From Piliocolobus tephrosceles (Eukaryota > Chordata > Mammalia > Primates > Cercopithecidae): a stretch of DNA of 64,000 nt. Below the pieces are notes generated by a model. That model saw only the letters and a list, made by a program, of their open reading frames with translations. It searched no databases and was not told the origin of the DNA. The position numbers were made by a program, and so were the translations under genes. The DNA lies in assembly GCF_002776525.5 (NCBI RefSeq), contig NC_045441.1:129933402-129997401 (forward strand), given 5' to 3'. Positions 63,806 through 64,000 of this stretch are shown piece after piece; position 1 is the stretch's first letter, and each line of letters starts with the position of its first letter.

Positions 63806-64000
63806 AATAGAAGGGAAAAATCTAAGGATCTATTTAATTTCAATGTAATGAGAAAAAGCAGTGAAATAAAAATTTTATTTTTTATCATTTAGTTAATTAA
63901 ATTTAGTCTAATTATTCTTACTCACAAGATACAATGAAATCTTACAAACTGCCCATAAATGGACTGTTCTGCATTCCACAGGAAGCATCCAGCTTCCAGT

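Larger units (their letters stand above)
56474..64000 (-). other. BRAF: BRAF intron 2, 3' part
   Basis: 7.5 kb of intron. It holds a young AluY (56967-57268), an assembly gap (57516-57525), LINE-2, MIR and an Alu fragment (58665-60466), two LINE-1 copies in the same direction (60480-63805) carrying Alus and an LTR-like insert, and the inverted Alu pair. Between 57570-58660 and 58810-60250 I see nothing to name, apart from a 20-bp palindrome at 58176-58195. Exon 2 is not in the window. Confidence 0.88.

Noticed and set aside
56474..64000. BRAF exon 2
   Set aside because: No segment encoding the known exon 2 residues (KQMIKLTQEH) was found; it must lie further right.

Overview
This window is primate nuclear DNA and holds one gene, BRAF, on the minus strand. 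Ten constitutive coding exons (exons 3 to 12 in the usual 18-exon numbering) and one alternative 120-nt exon can be placed to the base. Each length (264, 104, 103, 149, 120, 160, 37, [120], 137, 118 and 85 nt) and each reading-frame phase fits the BRAF transcript, and every boundary has an AG acceptor and a GT donor on the minus strand. Exons 1 and 2 lie beyond the right edge and exons 13 to 18 beyond the left edge. No other protein-coding gene is supported.

Organism: Alu elements of several ages place this in a primate. Two young AluY copies (4344-4659 and 56967-57268) carry variants I associate with Old World monkeys, such as GGCGAGGTGG in the middle of the element and GAGATCTGGCCACTGC in the right arm. 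A cercopithecid (macaque or baboon type) is my best guess. This is inference from memory of subfamily diagnostics.

Layout from left to right, which is 3' to 5' for the gene: intron 12 (partial) to 504; exon 12 (kinase N-lobe with the VAVK lysine); Alu- and LINE-rich intron 11; exon 11 (start of the kinase domain, glycine loop GSGSFG); exon 10 (Ser/Pro-rich hinge); alternative neuronal-type exon (40 residues); exon 9; 7-kb intron 8 with an ancient L2/MIR block; exon 8 (14-3-3 site RDRSSSAP); 6-kb intron 7 ending in a tandem duplication that copies the exon 7 splice donor; exon 7; exon 6 (zinc-binding cysteine-rich domain); intron 5 with a Tigger transposon; exons 5 and 4 (Ras-binding domain); 25-kb intron 3 packed with nested LINE-1, Alu, Tigger, Charlie and LTR pieces; exon 3; and 7.5 kb of intron 2 with an assembly gap and an almost spacer-free inverted Alu pair.

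The exons together encode BRAF residues 81 to 506: part of the BRAF-specific N-terminal region, the Ras-binding domain, the cysteine-rich domain, the 14-3-3 hinge and the ATP-binding half of the kinase lobe. All translate without frameshift or stop, so this is the functional gene and not a processed copy.

I found no sign of an undescribed biological system. The points most worth a second look are the duplicated exon 7 donor, the Alu inverted repeat at 62473-62953, a 5S rRNA fragment flanked by target-site duplications, a 117-bp insertion inside an Alu, and a CTCF-like motif inside a disrupted Tigger. Repeat boundaries were read by eye and are approximate to about 10 bases unless a target-site duplication is stated.
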